Source: Actinoplanes sp. M2I2 (lineage in GTDB: Bacteria > Actinomycetota > Actinomycetes > Mycobacteriales > Micromonosporaceae). From it: 64,000 nt of DNA. The notes under the pieces were generated by a model. The model saw nothing but the letters and a program-made list of their open reading frames with translations. It was not told where the DNA came from and made no database searches. Position 1 is the stretch's first letter; every line of letters starts with the position of its first letter. The position numbers and the translations under genes are program-made. Location: the NCBI RefSeq assembly GCF_023544445.1, contig NZ_JALPVJ010000019.1, forward strand, positions 1-64,000. The letters run 5' to 3'. Positions 40,022-49,175 of the stretch are shown here, one piece after another.

Positions 40022-40927
40022 ATGAGAGCTGCCGTGTTCGACCGGTTCGGTCCGCCCGAGGTGCTGCACGTCGTCCACGTGCCCGATCCGCGCCCCGGTC
40101 CGGGCGAGGTGCGCGTGCGGGTGCTGGCCGCCGGTGTGCAGCCCTTCGACGTCGCCGTCCGGCTGGGGCAGATGCCGTGGGCCCCGATCGCGTTCCCGCA
40201 GACCCTCGGGCAGGAGTACGCCGGGGTGGTCGACGCCGTCGGCGAGGGCGTGGACGACTTCGCGCCCGGCGATCCCGTGCTCGGCTCCACCATGCTCAAC
40301 GGCGCGGCCGAGCTGCTGTGCGTCGCCGCCGCGAACGTCGTGCGCAAGCCGGACGCCCTCGACTTCCCGATCGCGGCCGGGCTGGTGGCGGCGGCCCAGA
40401 CCGCGAGCGGTGCCCTGCTCGAGTTGGGCGTCGGCGAGGGCGACGTGCTGCTGATCCACGCGGCCGCCGGCAGCGTGGGCACCGTGGCCACCCAGCTGGC
40501 CCGCCTGGCCGGGGCCACCGTCATCGGCACGGCCGGTCCCCGCAATCACGAGCGGCTGCGCCGCCAGGGTGCGATCCCGGTCGCGTACGGTCCCGACCTG
40601 CTCCGCGACGTGCGCGGGCTCGACCTGCGGCCCACCGTCGCGCTCGACGCCGCCGGAGGCGAGGCGATCACCCGGTCGGTCGAGCTCGGCATCGCCCCCG
40701 ACCGCGTCGGCACGATCGTCGACGACAAGGTGGCGGCCGAGCACGGCACCCGGGTCGTCCGGGCCGGCCGCGACCCGAAGCGCCTGGCTCACGTCGTCGA
40801 CCTGGCCGCGCGGGGCCGGGTCGTCCTGCCGGTGCAGCCGTTCCCGCTGGACGAGGTCGTCGAGGCGCACCGGGCCGTCGAGTCCCGGCACAGCGACGGC
40901 AAGGTCGTGCTCCTCGTCCACCCCTGA
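40022..40927 (+). CDS. MDR-family NADP-dependent oxidoreductase (quinone oxidoreductase-like)
   Basis: The 301-residue protein has the GroES-like N-terminal domain (VFDRFGPPEVLHVVHVPDPR, GQEYAGVVDAVGEGV). A Rossmann domain follows with LLIHAAAGSVGTVATQLARL near residue 143, the NADPH-binding signature of zinc-independent medium-chain reductases. No catalytic zinc cysteines are present. Relatives reduce quinones or alpha,beta-unsaturated carbonyls. The promoter resembles MerR-controlled ones, which would suit a redox- or electrophile-induced detoxification enzyme, but no merR gene is in the window. The gene appears to be leaderless. Confidence 0.9.
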   Translation: MRAAVFDRFGPPEVLHVVHVPDPRPGPGEVRVRVLAAGVQPFDVAVRLGQMPWAPIAFPQTLGQEYAGVVDAVGEGVDDFAPGDPVLGSTMLNGAAELLCVAAANVVRKPDALDFPIAAGLVAAAQTASGALLELGVGEGDVLLIHAAAGSVGTVATQLARLAGATVIGTAGPRNHERLRRQGAIPVAYGPDLLRDVRGLDLRPTVALDAAGGEAITRSVELGIAPDRVGTIVDDKVAAEHGTRVVRAGRDPKRLAHVVDLAARGRVVLPVQPFPLDEVVEAHRAVESRHSDGKVVLLVHP

Positions 40928-41135
40928 GTCACCCGGCCGGCTGCGCCCTCCGGGGGCGTGCACGCCACGACTGCACTGTCCGCGGTGATCGCTGGGGGAA
41001 GCAGAACACGCCGGACGTTCGGCTCATCTTTCAGCGCTGTTCGTCGGATATGTCGGGCTTGATTCGGCATTCCCGGGACGTCCGGATACCCGGGCGGCAA
41101 GGTGGCACGTGGCCGATCAACCCACGGGGGGACAC

Positions 41136-43166
41136 GTGCACCGGAATCGGACGTTATCTCGCGCTGCCGCCGCGCTTCTGGCCGTGGTCGCGAGCACCGG
41201 CAGCAGCCCGGCGACGGCCGCGGAGCGGCAACCGGCCGGATCCGCGGCCGAGCCGGCGTTGCAGACCGTCGCGCTCACCGGGGCCATGAGCCGGGGGCCT
41301 GCGGCGCTCCGGCCGTTCAGCCTGATCGGCGTGACCTGGTCGAATCCGGCCGCCGAGGTCCACGGCATCGTCCAGGTGCGCACCCGCGCCACGGACACCC
41401 GGCGCTGGTCGCCGTGGCAGACGCTCGAGACCGACGGTCGGGCGCCCGCCGACGTCCGCGGCGCGTCGGACCCGCTCTGGGTCGGCCCGTCGGACGGCGT
41501 CCAGGCCCGGGTGACCGGCGCCCGCGGCCCGCTCCCGGCCGGGCTGCGGATGGACCTGATCAACCCGGAGGCCGAAGGCGCGGTCCCGGCACGGCGAGCC
41601 GGGACCGCGGCGCCTCAACGGCGAGCCGCGGGCGGCCCCCGGCTGGAGAAGGCCACTGTTCCGCTGCCGGCGCGGCCGGTGCCGCGCATGGTCACCCGGG
41701 CGGGCTGGCGGGCCGACGAGGCCATCGTCAAGGCGCCGCCGGAGTACACCGGTCCGACGCAGGTCTTCTTCGTGCACCACACGGCCACCGGCAACGGCTA
41801 CAGCTGCGCGCAGTCGGCCGGCATCGTCCGCGGCATCCAGGCCTATCAGGTGCGCAGCCGGGGCTGGGACGACATCGGCTACAACTTCCTGATCGACAAG
41901 TGCGGCACGGTCTTCGAGGGCCGGGGCGGCGGCGTGGGCCGCACCGTGCTCGGCGCTCACACCCTCGGCTTCAACGCCGACGCCAGCTCCATCGCGGTGA
42001 TCGGCTCGTACGGCGGCCGGAGCGTCACCCCGCGGGTCCGGGTGATGATCGCCGCGGTGGCCGCCTACAAGCTCGGGGCGTACGGGAACCCGCCGAACGG
42101 CCGGGTCGTGGTCACCTCGACCGGGGCCGACCGCTTCCCCCGGGGCCGGCGGGTCCCGTTCTTCCGGATCGCCGGTCACCGGGACGCCGGCCAGACCGCC
42201 TGCCCGGGCAACGCGCTCTACGCCCAGCTGCCGTCGATCCGCGCGATCGCCGGGGCCGCGCCGGGCAACCTGCGGCTGACCGCGATGGGGGGCGCCGCCC
42301 GCGCCGGCGCCTGGTACTTCACCCGGGGCGTCATCCAGCCGGCCTGGTCGGTCAGCACGCCGGTCGCGCTGATCAACCGCTTCGAGGTCTGGGTCGACGG
42401 CGTGTTGCGGGTCGCCACGCCGGGCGGGCGCCCCACCGCGCCGATCCGGCTGACGCCGGGCGGTCACACCGTCACCGTGCGGGCGCTGCACCTGTCGGGC
42501 CGGTCGACGACCGTGAGCAGCCGGGTCTTCGCGGATACGAGCGCGCCGGTCTTCACGCGGGAGCCCGACCTGGCGCTGCGGCCGGGCACGGTGAACGGCG
42601 CCGCGGTGCCGATGCACCTCGACTGGACCGTGCGCGACAACGCCAGCCTGGGCTCGGTGCGGCTGACCCGGCCCGCGGTCGTCAACCTCGGCGTCACCAC
42701 GCGCACCCGCAACGTCGGCGCGCCGGCCAACCGCCCCGCCACCTTCACGGTGCGCGCGACCGACCGGGCCTTCAACGCCGTGAGCGCGTCGGTCACCCGT
42801 ACGCCCATGGTCGTCTCGGAATCCTCGGCCCAGCGCACCGGAGCGTGGCGCCCGCTGCGCAACCCGTCCTACCTCGGCGGCACGGCGGTGGGCGGCAGCG
42901 TGCGCGGGACGAGCGCGTCGTGGCGGTTCAGCGGGAGCTCGGCGGCGCTCGTGCTCAGCCGGGGCCCCCGGGCGGGCCGGATCGGGGTGTTCCTCGACGG
43001 GCAGCCGCAGGGCCTGGTCGACCTGCGATCGGCGACCCCGATGCCCCGGCAGGTGGTGTGGTCACGCTGGTGGCCGCAGGGCGGCGAGCACACCGTACGG
43101 GTCGTGGTCGAGGGCACGCCGGGGCGGCCGGGAGTCGCTCTCGACGGTCTGGTCTATCTGAAGTAA
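41136..43166 (+). CDS. secreted peptidoglycan recognition-type N-acetylmuramoyl-L-alanine amidase
   Basis: The 676-residue precursor has a signal peptide (HRNRTLSRAAAALLAVVAST) and an N-terminal region of about 180 residues. The amidase_2/PGRP domain follows, from PRMVTRAGWRADE. Zinc ligands are His in VFFVHHTATGNG (about 211), His in IAGHRDAGQ (about 348) and Cys in TACPGNALY. It cleaves the bond between N-acetylmuramic acid and L-alanine in the cell wall. The C-terminal 270 residues are beta-rich (Ig-like ADTSAPVFTREP, then GGTAVGGSVRGTSASWRFSG), probably wall-binding. GTG 41136 is chosen because GGGGGG lies 4 nt upstream. An in-frame GTG at 41109 adds nine residues. Confidence 0.9.
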   Translation: MHRNRTLSRAAAALLAVVASTGSSPATAAERQPAGSAAEPALQTVALTGAMSRGPAALRPFSLIGVTWSNPAAEVHGIVQVRTRATDTRRWSPWQTLETDGRAPADVRGASDPLWVGPSDGVQARVTGARGPLPAGLRMDLINPEAEGAVPARRAGTAAPQRRAAGGPRLEKATVPLPARPVPRMVTRAGWRADEAIVKAPPEYTGPTQVFFVHHTATGNGYSCAQSAGIVRGIQAYQVRSRGWDDIGYNFLIDKCGTVFEGRGGGVGRTVLGAHTLGFNADASSIAVIGSYGGRSVTPRVRVMIAAVAAYKLGAYGNPPNGRVVVTSTGADRFPRGRRVPFFRIAGHRDAGQTACPGNALYAQLPSIRAIAGAAPGNLRLTAMGGAARAGAWYFTRGVIQPAWSVSTPVALINRFEVWVDGVLRVATPGGRPTAPIRLTPGGHTVTVRALHLSGRSTTVSSRVFADTSAPVFTREPDLALRPGTVNGAAVPMHLDWTVRDNASLGSVRLTRPAVVNLGVTTRTRNVGAPANRPATFTVRATDRAFNAVSASVTRTPMVVSESSAQRTGAWRPLRNPSYLGGTAVGGSVRGTSASWRFSGSSAALVLSRGPRAGRIGVFLDGQPQGLVDLRSATPMPRQVVWSRWWPQGGEHTVRVVVEGTPGRPGVALDGLVYLK

Positions 43167-43206
43167 CTGACAGAAGGTGTCAGTCTCTGCGGGAAGGATC
43201 GTGCCC

Positions 43207-43572
43207 ATGAGTGGATTCGCAACCCTGGCAATGATCAACCTGGACGCGTCCGACCCCGCGGAGCAGGCCCGCTTCTACGCCGGCGTGCTGGGCTGGGAGG
43301 TCCAGCACAGCCAGGCCGAGTACGCGATGATCGGCGACGGCTCGACGAGCGTCGGCTTCGGGCAGGTGCCCGGCTACTCGGCCCCGGGCTGGCCCAAGGA
43401 GAGCGCGCCCAAGCGCTATCACCTCGACTTCTATGTCGACGACCTCGACAAGGGCGAGCAGCAGGCGCTGGCGCTCGGCGCGACCAAGCCGGACGAGCAG
43501 CCCCAGCCGGACCGCTGGCGGGTGCTGCTCGACCCCGAGGGCCACCCGTTCGACCTCTGCCTCAAGAGCTGA
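43207..43572 (+). CDS. VOC-superfamily (glyoxalase-like) protein
   Basis: The 121-residue protein has two beta-alpha-beta-beta-beta units, with MINLDASDPAEQARFYAGVLG opening the first and YHLDFYVDDLDKGEQQALALG opening the second. It ends RVLLDPEGHPFDLCL. This is the glyoxalase/bleomycin resistance/dioxygenase fold. Metal-ligand positions (His in YHLDF, Glu in DPEGHPF) are partly kept. The function of such stand-alone proteins is usually unknown. GGAAGG lies upstream of the ATG. The last 11 nt overlap the convergent TetR gene. Confidence 0.88.
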   Translation: MSGFATLAMINLDASDPAEQARFYAGVLGWEVQHSQAEYAMIGDGSTSVGFGQVPGYSAPGWPKESAPKRYHLDFYVDDLDKGEQQALALGATKPDEQPQPDRWRVLLDPEGHPFDLCLKS

Positions 43573-44206
43573 GGGCCTGGGTCACCAGACCCGTGATGGT
43601 CCACCCGGCGAGACGGTCGAAGTCGGGCTCGCCGGGCGGGCCGCTGCCCTGGGCCCCTTCGGCCAGGGCGGCGGCCAGGTGCGGGAGGCCGCCGCCGGCC
43701 ACCGCCTCGCCGATCAGCGCGACCTGTTCCGGCGCGGGCGCCGATCCGGCCAGCTCGGCCGTGACGAAGGTGGCCACGAGACCGGTGATCAGCGCGATGA
43801 TCTCGAGTTTGACCGGGGCCGGCAGGCCGGTCGGATCGAGCGCGGCGAGGCCCTGTTCGAGGTACGTGAGCATGTTGCGGCCGATCAGCCGCCGGTTGGG
43901 CAGGGCCGCCGGCAGCCACGGGTGCGCCCGCATCAGCGCGCGCTGGGAACCGGCCAGCGCCAGCAGATCCGTACGCCAGTCGCCGGTGATCGGAACCGGC
44001 GTGACCGTCCCGCCGACCCGGTCGACCATCAGGTCGACCAGATGGTCCTTGTCGGGAACGTACGTGTAGAGCGACATCGCGCCGGCGCCGATGTCCTGGG
44101 CGATCCGGCGCATCGTGACCGCCGCCAGTCCCTCGACGTCGGCGATGCCGATCGCGGCGTCCACGACCTGCTCCCGGGTGTGCGCGGGCGGGCGTCCGCG
44201 AGCCAT
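43562..44206 (-). CDS. TetR/AcrR-family regulator
   Basis: The 214-residue protein has a TetR DNA-binding domain (TREQVVDAAIGIADVEGLAA, then MRRIAQDIGAGAMSLYTYVPDKDHLVDLMVD). Its C-terminal ligand domain is of the TetR_C_11 type (RALMRAHPWLPAAL). GMSLYTYV-like segments are typical of this branch, which often represses adjacent enzymes or transporters. AGGAGG lies 5 nt before the ATG. It diverges from the CocE-type hydrolase, and a perfect palindrome in the 56-bp gap is the likely operator for both genes. Confidence 0.92.
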   Translation of the reverse strand: MARGRPPAHTREQVVDAAIGIADVEGLAAVTMRRIAQDIGAGAMSLYTYVPDKDHLVDLMVDRVGGTVTPVPITGDWRTDLLALAGSQRALMRAHPWLPAALPNRRLIGRNMLTYLEQGLAALDPTGLPAPVKLEIIALITGLVATFVTAELAGSAPAPEQVALIGEAVAGGGLPHLAAALAEGAQGSGPPGEPDFDRLAGWTITGLVTQALSS

Positions 44207-44230
44207 CGATACCTCCTGCTACTATTTCCA

Positions 44231-44241
44231 GTACGACGTAC
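44231..44241. promoter_or_regulatory. candidate TetR operator GTACG-A-CGTAC
   Basis: A perfect 5+1+5 palindrome lies midway between the divergent TetR and hydrolase genes. It is followed at once by GATAAT (44242-44247), a plausible -10 box for the hydrolase, so a bound repressor would block that promoter. Confidence 0.6.
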
Positions 44242-44262
44242 GATAATTGCGGGGGTGGACCG

Positions 44263-45813
44263 ATGCGACGCCTGCCACTGTCCCTCAGACTCCTCAGCCG
44301 CCGGGCCCCGGGCCCCTACGCCGTCCGGCGGGAAGCGGCCCTGCCCGTGCCCGCCGCGGACGGCAGCGAGCTGCTCACCGACCACTACGCGCCGGACACC
44401 GGCGCTCCCTGCCCGACGGTGCTGATCCGGGCCCCGTACATCAGAAGCGGGTTCCCGTGGAATCTCCTCTACGGTGTCCGCGTCGCCGAGCAGGGCTTCC
44501 ACGTGCTGCTGCAGAGCTCCCGCGGCACCGGCGGGTCGGGCGGCGAGTTCCACCCCTGGCGCAACGAGACCGCCGACGGCGTGGCCGCGGTGGAGTGGCT
44601 GCGCAAGCAGAGCTGGTTCACCGGCGAGCTGTACACGCTGGGCGCCAGCTACATGGCCTACACCCAGGCCGCGCTGGCCGCCGAGCCGCCGCCGGAGTGG
44701 CGCGGCGCGGTCATGCAGCTCGGCCACACCGACCCGCACGACTTCTTCTGGGCCGGCGGCGCGTTCGGCCTGGAGCGAGCCCTCGTCGGCGGACTCGGGC
44801 TGAGGCAGGGCGACGTCACGTCCGGCCAACTGCTGCGCGGGGCGCTGCGGATGAAGCTCCGCCTGCGGCGCGCCGTCACCGGGCTGCCGCTCCTCGACGC
44901 CTATCCGTCGGCAATCGGGGGCCGGCGGCCGGCGCTCGAGGAGTGGCTGGCCCACCCCGAAGAGGCCTACTGGAAAGACGCGAACATGGTCGAGACGGCC
45001 GGCACCCTGCCGGTGCCGGTGAGCCTGACGCTCGGCTGGTGGGACCTCTCCCCCGGCCAGGTGCTCGAGCAGTACGCCCGCCTGCGTGCGGCCGGCCGCG
45101 ACGTCGACCTGCTGATCGGCCCGTGGACCCACACGTCCGCCCTCGAGCAGGGCTGGACCGAGGTGTTCGCCCAGACCCTGCGCCGGCTGCGCGGCGAGCC
45201 TCCGGCCTATCGCGTACGGGTCCACGTGGGCGGCGTGGACGAGTGGCGTGACCTGCCCGACTGGCCGCCGCCGGGCGCCCGCGCCGAGCACCTGCGGCTC
45301 GACTCGTTCGACGCGACCCGCGGGTGGAGCTTCCGGTACGACCCGGCCGACCCGACACCGTCGATCGGCGGCGCCCTGCAGTCGCCGACCCAGGGGCAGG
45401 TCGACAACACCGAGCTGGAACGCCGCGGCGACGTGCTGCTGTTCACCAGCGAGCCGGTCGAGCGGCCGCTCACCCTGATGGGCCCGGTGCGGGCCGAAGT
45501 GGACGCCTCGACGACGGCCGCGAGCGGGGATCTGTTCGTCCGCCTCTGCGACGTGGACCCGGCCGGGCGCTCGCTCAACATCTGCGACGGCCTGACCCGG
45601 ATGACCGGCGACGGCCGCACCGTCGTCGAGATGGGACACACGGCGCACGTCTTCCGCCCCGGCCACCGTCTGCGCGTGCAGGTCAGCGGGGGCGCGCACC
45701 CCCGGTTCCTGCGCAACTACGGCACCGGCGAGCCGCCCGGCGCGGCCACCGAGCTGGTGCCCACCGAGACCACGGTCGGTCCCGGCTCCGAGCTCATGTT
45801 GACCTTGGTTTAG
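44263..45813 (+). CDS. CocE/NonD-family alpha/beta hydrolase
   Basis: The 516-residue protein matches the CocE/NonD (X-Pro dipeptidyl-peptidase-like) family. VPAADGSELLTDHYAPD and RGTGGSGGEFHPWRNETADG come first. The nucleophile Ser is in TLGASYMAYTQ (about residue 129), the catalytic His is in IGPWTHTSALEQGW (about 291), and a C-terminal jelly-roll domain follows (DLFVRLCDVDPAGRSLNICDG). Enzymes of this group hydrolyse esters or amides, for example cocaine esterase and glutaryl-7-ACA acylase. No signal peptide is seen. It is divergent from, and probably repressed by, the TetR protein at 43562. A stem-loop follows the stop. Confidence 0.9.
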   Translation: MRRLPLSLRLLSRRAPGPYAVRREAALPVPAADGSELLTDHYAPDTGAPCPTVLIRAPYIRSGFPWNLLYGVRVAEQGFHVLLQSSRGTGGSGGEFHPWRNETADGVAAVEWLRKQSWFTGELYTLGASYMAYTQAALAAEPPPEWRGAVMQLGHTDPHDFFWAGGAFGLERALVGGLGLRQGDVTSGQLLRGALRMKLRLRRAVTGLPLLDAYPSAIGGRRPALEEWLAHPEEAYWKDANMVETAGTLPVPVSLTLGWWDLSPGQVLEQYARLRAAGRDVDLLIGPWTHTSALEQGWTEVFAQTLRRLRGEPPAYRVRVHVGGVDEWRDLPDWPPPGARAEHLRLDSFDATRGWSFRYDPADPTPSIGGALQSPTQGQVDNTELERRGDVLLFTSEPVERPLTLMGPVRAEVDASTTAASGDLFVRLCDVDPAGRSLNICDGLTRMTGDGRTVVEMGHTAHVFRPGHRLRVQVSGGAHPRFLRNYGTGEPPGAATELVPTETTVGPGSELMLTLV

Positions 45814-45824
45814 CACTCGTCGTG

Positions 45825-45855
45825 GTGGGGGTACTGGCAGCGCCGCCACCCCCAC
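45825..45855 (+). terminator. stem-loop after the CocE-type gene
   Basis: GTGGGGGT (45825-45832) pairs perfectly with ACCCCCAC (45848-45855) around a 15-nt loop, 12 nt past the stop. There is no U tract. Confidence 0.45.
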
Positions 45856-45870
45856 TATCGAGGAGCTTGC

Positions 45871-46017
45871 ATGTCCGTCCAGGGCGTCTTCTATTTGATC
45901 GCGATCATCCTGCTCGTGCTGGCCGCGCTGCCGATCTCGTCGCGCGGCGTCAGCCTGGCCCTGCTGGGCGCGGCGTTCGCGCTGCTCGGCTACTCCTGGG
46001 ACACGATCACCAGCTGA
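45871..46017 (+). CDS. 48-residue membrane protein
   Basis: The short protein SVQGVFYLIAIILLVLAALP continues ISSRGVSLALLGAAFALLGYSWDTITS. It forms two transmembrane helices with a short polar turn (SSRG) between. GAGGAGC lies about 4 nt before the ATG, and hairpins flank it on both sides, which supports a separate small transcript. I recognise the style of small hydrophobic proteins common in actinobacteria but cannot assign a function. Confidence 0.75.
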   Translation: MSVQGVFYLIAIILLVLAALPISSRGVSLALLGAAFALLGYSWDTITS

Positions 46018-46024
46018 CCCCACC

Positions 46025-46052
46025 GGGCCGGGCCGCCACGGCGACCCGGCCC
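46025..46052 (+). terminator. hairpin after the small membrane protein gene
   Basis: GGGCCGGG (46025-46032) pairs with CCCGGCCC (46045-46052) 8 nt past the stop, around a 12-nt loop that can itself pair further. Confidence 0.6.
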
Positions 46053-46181
46053 TGCTGTGCGGGCGATCAGGCGCCCGCTCGAGCTGAGGTATCCGCCATA
46101 CCCCGTATGAGTTCGGCGTGGGCAGGCCTCCGGCCCGCGGAAAGCATGAGGGCGCAAGCTCCCCGCAATGGAGAGACCGCC

Positions 46182-46298
46182 GTGACACAACAGCAAACGC
46201 CGAACCGGACCGAAGCAATGCTCGACAAGGAAGTGGCCTGGATCCGCGGAAGCTCCGCCCGCTGGGACGGTTACCGGGAGTTCCAGCGCCGCCCCTAG
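46182..46298 (+). CDS. candidate 38-residue ORF, with a second ORF in the same frame after a TAG
   Basis: GTG 46182 (GGAGAG about 7 nt upstream) opens a 38-codon frame, TQQQTPNRTEAMLDKEVAWI then RGSSARWDGYREFQRRP, ending at TAG 46296-46298. The same frame continues with ATG 46302 for 39 more codons to 46421, containing LRWFDIAVYPVGKTFVIDDN and ACLSGLRC. The whole could be one gene broken by a nonsense codon, or two tiny genes. The second part overlaps the 3' end of the GH13 gene. I recognise no family. Confidence 0.35.
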   Translation: MTQQQTPNRTEAMLDKEVAWIRGSSARWDGYREFQRRP

Positions 46299-46402
46299 CC
46301 GATGCTGCGCTGGTTCGACATCGCCGTCTATCCGGTGGGGAAGACGTTCGTCATCGACGACAACTACGGCGCCTGTCTTTCGGGACTCCGCTGTCCGAGT
46401 AG

Positions 46403-48094
46403 TCAGACGGCTCGCTTGTAGATGACGGCCTGCCACGGCGCCAGGGTCCAGTCCTCGGGCGGCGTGGGCAGGTTGGTCAGCAGCAACTCGGCGCCGGACC
46501 AGTCGTCGTCGAGGTCGGCCCGGACGGCGTCGCCCGAGAAGTTGCCGATGACCAGCAGCTCGGTGCCGCCCAGGCGCCGGGTGTACGCGTACAACTGCTC
46601 ATGGTTGGGCAGCAGCATCGTGAAGTCGCCGTCCACCACTGCCGGTTCGTTGTGGCGCAGCTCGATCAGCCGGCGGTAGTAGTGGTAGACCGAGTCGGGG
46701 TCGGCCTGCGCCGCCTCGGCGTTGATCTCCGGGTAGTTCGGGTTGACCGCGAGCCACGGCGTCCCGCTGGTGAAGCCGGCGTGAGCCGAGGAGTTCCACT
46801 GCATGGGCGTACGGGCGTTGTCCCGGCCCCGCGCCCGGAGCACGGTCAGCACCTCCTCGGGCGACCGCCCCTCCTGGTCGATGGCCTGGGCCCACTGGCC
46901 GAGCGCCTCGATGTCGCGGAACTCGTCGATCGACCGGAACGGGAAGTTGGTCATGCCCAGCTCTTCGCCCTGGTAGACGTACGGCGTACCGCGGTGCAGG
47001 TGCAGCACCGTGCCGAGCATCTTGGCCGACGTCACGCGATGGGCGGGGCTGTCGTCGCCGTACCGGGAGACGGCGCGCGGCTGGTCGTGGTTGTTCCAGT
47101 AGAGGCTGTTCCAGCCGACCTCGGCCAGCCCGGCCTGCCACCGGTGGAAGATCGCCTTGAGGTTGGTCAGCCGCAGGGGCATCAGCAGCCACGGGTCGTC
47201 GCCGCGGTCGGCCCAGACGTGGTCGAACTGGAAGACCATGTCGACCTCGTGCCGTTCGGGGTCGGTGAACAGCTTGGCCTCGTCGACCGTGACGCCGGGC
47301 ATCTCCCCGACCGTCAGCTTCGCGTCCCGGCCGGCGAACACCTCACGGTGCATCTCCTGCAGGTACTCGTGCAGGCGCGGGCCGTTGATGAAGCCGGCCG
47401 AGCCGTCCCCGTAGAGGGAACCGGCGGTGAGGCGGCCGTCGGGCAGCGGGATGACCTTGGAGATCATGTTGATGACGTCCATCCGGAACCCGTCGATGCC
47501 CCGGTCGAGCCACCAGTTCATCATCTCGTACACGGCCCGGCGCACCTCCGGGTTCTCCCAGTTGAGGTCGGGCTGCTTCTTCGAGAACAGGTGCAGGTAG
47601 TACTCGCCGGTCTTCTCGTCGAGCTCCCAGGCCGACCCGCCGAACACCGAGCCCCAGTTGGTCGGCTCGGCGCCGGGCGTGCCGGCCTCCATGCCCTCGC
47701 GGGCGGGCTGCCACCAGTACCAGTCGCGCTTCGGGTTGTCCTTGCCGGAGCGGCTCTCGACGAACCACGGGTGCTCGTCGGAGGAGTGGTTGACGACGAG
47801 GTCCATGATCAGCTTCATGCCGCGGGCGTGCACCCCGGCGAGCAGCTCGTCGAAGATCTCCAGGGTCCCGAAGACCGGCTCGATGTTCCGGTAGTCGCTG
47901 ATGTCGTACCCGTTGTCGTCCTGTGGCGAAGGATAGATGGGCGACAGCCAGATGACGTCGACGCCGAGGCCGGCCAGGTGGTCCAGGTGGTCGATGATGC
48001 CGCGCAGATCACCCATGCCGTCGCCGTCGGCGTCCGCGAAGCTGCGCGGGTAGATCTGGTAAACGACCGCACTCTTCCACCAGGAATCCGTCAT
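46403..48094 (-). CDS. GH13 alpha-glucosidase (oligo-1,6-glucosidase type)
   Basis: The 563-residue enzyme starts WWKSAVVYQIYPRSFADADG and has the GH13 regions in order: DLVVNHSSDEHPWF, GFRMDVINMI with the nucleophile Asp (about residue 205), LTVGEMPGV with the acid/base Glu (about 262), and NNHDQPRAVSRYGD with the third Asp (about 334). DGDGMGDLRGI is the extra calcium-site/subfamily marker of oligo-1,6-glucosidase and trehalulose synthase-like members. There is no signal peptide, so it hydrolyses imported malto- or isomalto-oligosaccharides, or sucrose-like sugars. It diverges from the glycosyltransferase operon at 48177 across 82 bp. Confidence 0.93.
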   Translation of the reverse strand: MTDSWWKSAVVYQIYPRSFADADGDGMGDLRGIIDHLDHLAGLGVDVIWLSPIYPSPQDDNGYDISDYRNIEPVFGTLEIFDELLAGVHARGMKLIMDLVVNHSSDEHPWFVESRSGKDNPKRDWYWWQPAREGMEAGTPGAEPTNWGSVFGGSAWELDEKTGEYYLHLFSKKQPDLNWENPEVRRAVYEMMNWWLDRGIDGFRMDVINMISKVIPLPDGRLTAGSLYGDGSAGFINGPRLHEYLQEMHREVFAGRDAKLTVGEMPGVTVDEAKLFTDPERHEVDMVFQFDHVWADRGDDPWLLMPLRLTNLKAIFHRWQAGLAEVGWNSLYWNNHDQPRAVSRYGDDSPAHRVTSAKMLGTVLHLHRGTPYVYQGEELGMTNFPFRSIDEFRDIEALGQWAQAIDQEGRSPEEVLTVLRARGRDNARTPMQWNSSAHAGFTSGTPWLAVNPNYPEINAEAAQADPDSVYHYYRRLIELRHNEPAVVDGDFTMLLPNHEQLYAYTRRLGGTELLVIGNFSGDAVRADLDDDWSGAELLLTNLPTPPEDWTLAPWQAVIYKRAV

Positions 48095-48176
48095 GGGTCT
48101 TCTCTAACACGAGAACGCCGGTTCCAACGGCTGGGCATACTAAGCACGTGTTAACTACCGGAACGCGGCATTTGTC

Positions 48177-49175
48177 ATGAAGGTCGCCATGCTGGGCCCG
48201 ATCGCCTGGCGTACGCCGCCCCTGCACTACGGGCCGTGGGAGCTCGTGACCAGCCTGATCACCGAGGGACTGGTGGAGCGGGGCGTGGAAGTGACGCTGT
48301 TTGCCACCCTCGACTCGATCACCAAGGCCACCCTCGACGGCGTCGCCCCGAGCGGGTACGAGGAGAGCGAGCTGGACGGCCGGATCTGGGAGGCCCTGCA
48401 CGTCTCGCACGCCCTGGCCCGCTCGGGCGAGTTCGACCTCGTGCACAACCATCTGGACTGGCTGCCGCTGGCCTTCTCGGAGCACTCCGGGGCGCCCATG
48501 GTGACGACCATCCACGGCTTCTCCGGGCCGGCGATCCTGCCCGCGTACCGGCGGGCTCGCTCGGCGTTCGTCTCGATCTCCGACAGCGACCGCTCCCCCG
48601 ACCTCGACTACCTCGGCACGGTGCACCACGGCATCGACCTGGCCGGTCTGCCGGCCCGCCTGGAGCCGGCCGAGGATCTCGTCCTGTTCGGCCGCATCCA
48701 CCCCGACAAGGGCACCGACCTGGCCATCGAGATCGCCCGGCGGGCCGGCCGGCGGCTGGTGATGTGCGGCATCGTGCAGGACCGCGCGTACTTCGAGGAG
48801 CTGATCGAGCCCCGGATCGACGGCGACCGGGTGGTCTACCTCGGCTCGGTCGGGCCGGAGGAGCGCGCCGCGGTTCTCGGGGCCGGGCTCGCCCTGCTGC
48901 ACCCCATCCGGTTCGCCGAGCCGTTCGGCCTCTCGGTGGTCGAGGCGATGGCCTGCGGCACGCCCGTCATCGCGTACCGGAAGGGTTCCATGCCGGAAGT
49001 GGTCGACGAGGGCGTCACCGGGTATCTCGTCGCGGACGTGGACGAGGCCGTCGCCGCCGTCGAGCGGGCCGGCCGGCTCGACCGGGCAGCCTGCGCGCGC
49101 CGCGCCCGGGAACGGTTCTCCCGTGACCGCATGGTCGACGACTACCTGGCGATTTATCGGAAGATCGTCGGCTGA
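48177..49175 (+). CDS. GT4-family glycosyltransferase
   Basis: The 332-residue protein has the GT-B fold of GT4. The acceptor domain begins MLGPIAWRTPPLHYGPWELV, which contains the family's glycine-less tyrosine-rich turn, and includes VHNHLDWLPLAF. The donor domain has VLFGRIHPDKGTDLAIEIA and PIRFAEPFGLSVVEAMACGTPVIAY with the EX7E motif. It should transfer a sugar, often mannose or glucose, from a nucleotide donor. It is the first of four genes ending with a GH130 phosphorylase-like protein. The next gene starts 157 nt downstream, so an internal promoter is possible. Confidence 0.9.
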   Translation: MKVAMLGPIAWRTPPLHYGPWELVTSLITEGLVERGVEVTLFATLDSITKATLDGVAPSGYEESELDGRIWEALHVSHALARSGEFDLVHNHLDWLPLAFSEHSGAPMVTTIHGFSGPAILPAYRRARSAFVSISDSDRSPDLDYLGTVHHGIDLAGLPARLEPAEDLVLFGRIHPDKGTDLAIEIARRAGRRLVMCGIVQDRAYFEELIEPRIDGDRVVYLGSVGPEERAAVLGAGLALLHPIRFAEPFGLSVVEAMACGTPVIAYRKGSMPEVVDEGVTGYLVADVDEAVAAVERAGRLDRAACARRARERFSRDRMVDDYLAIYRKIVG

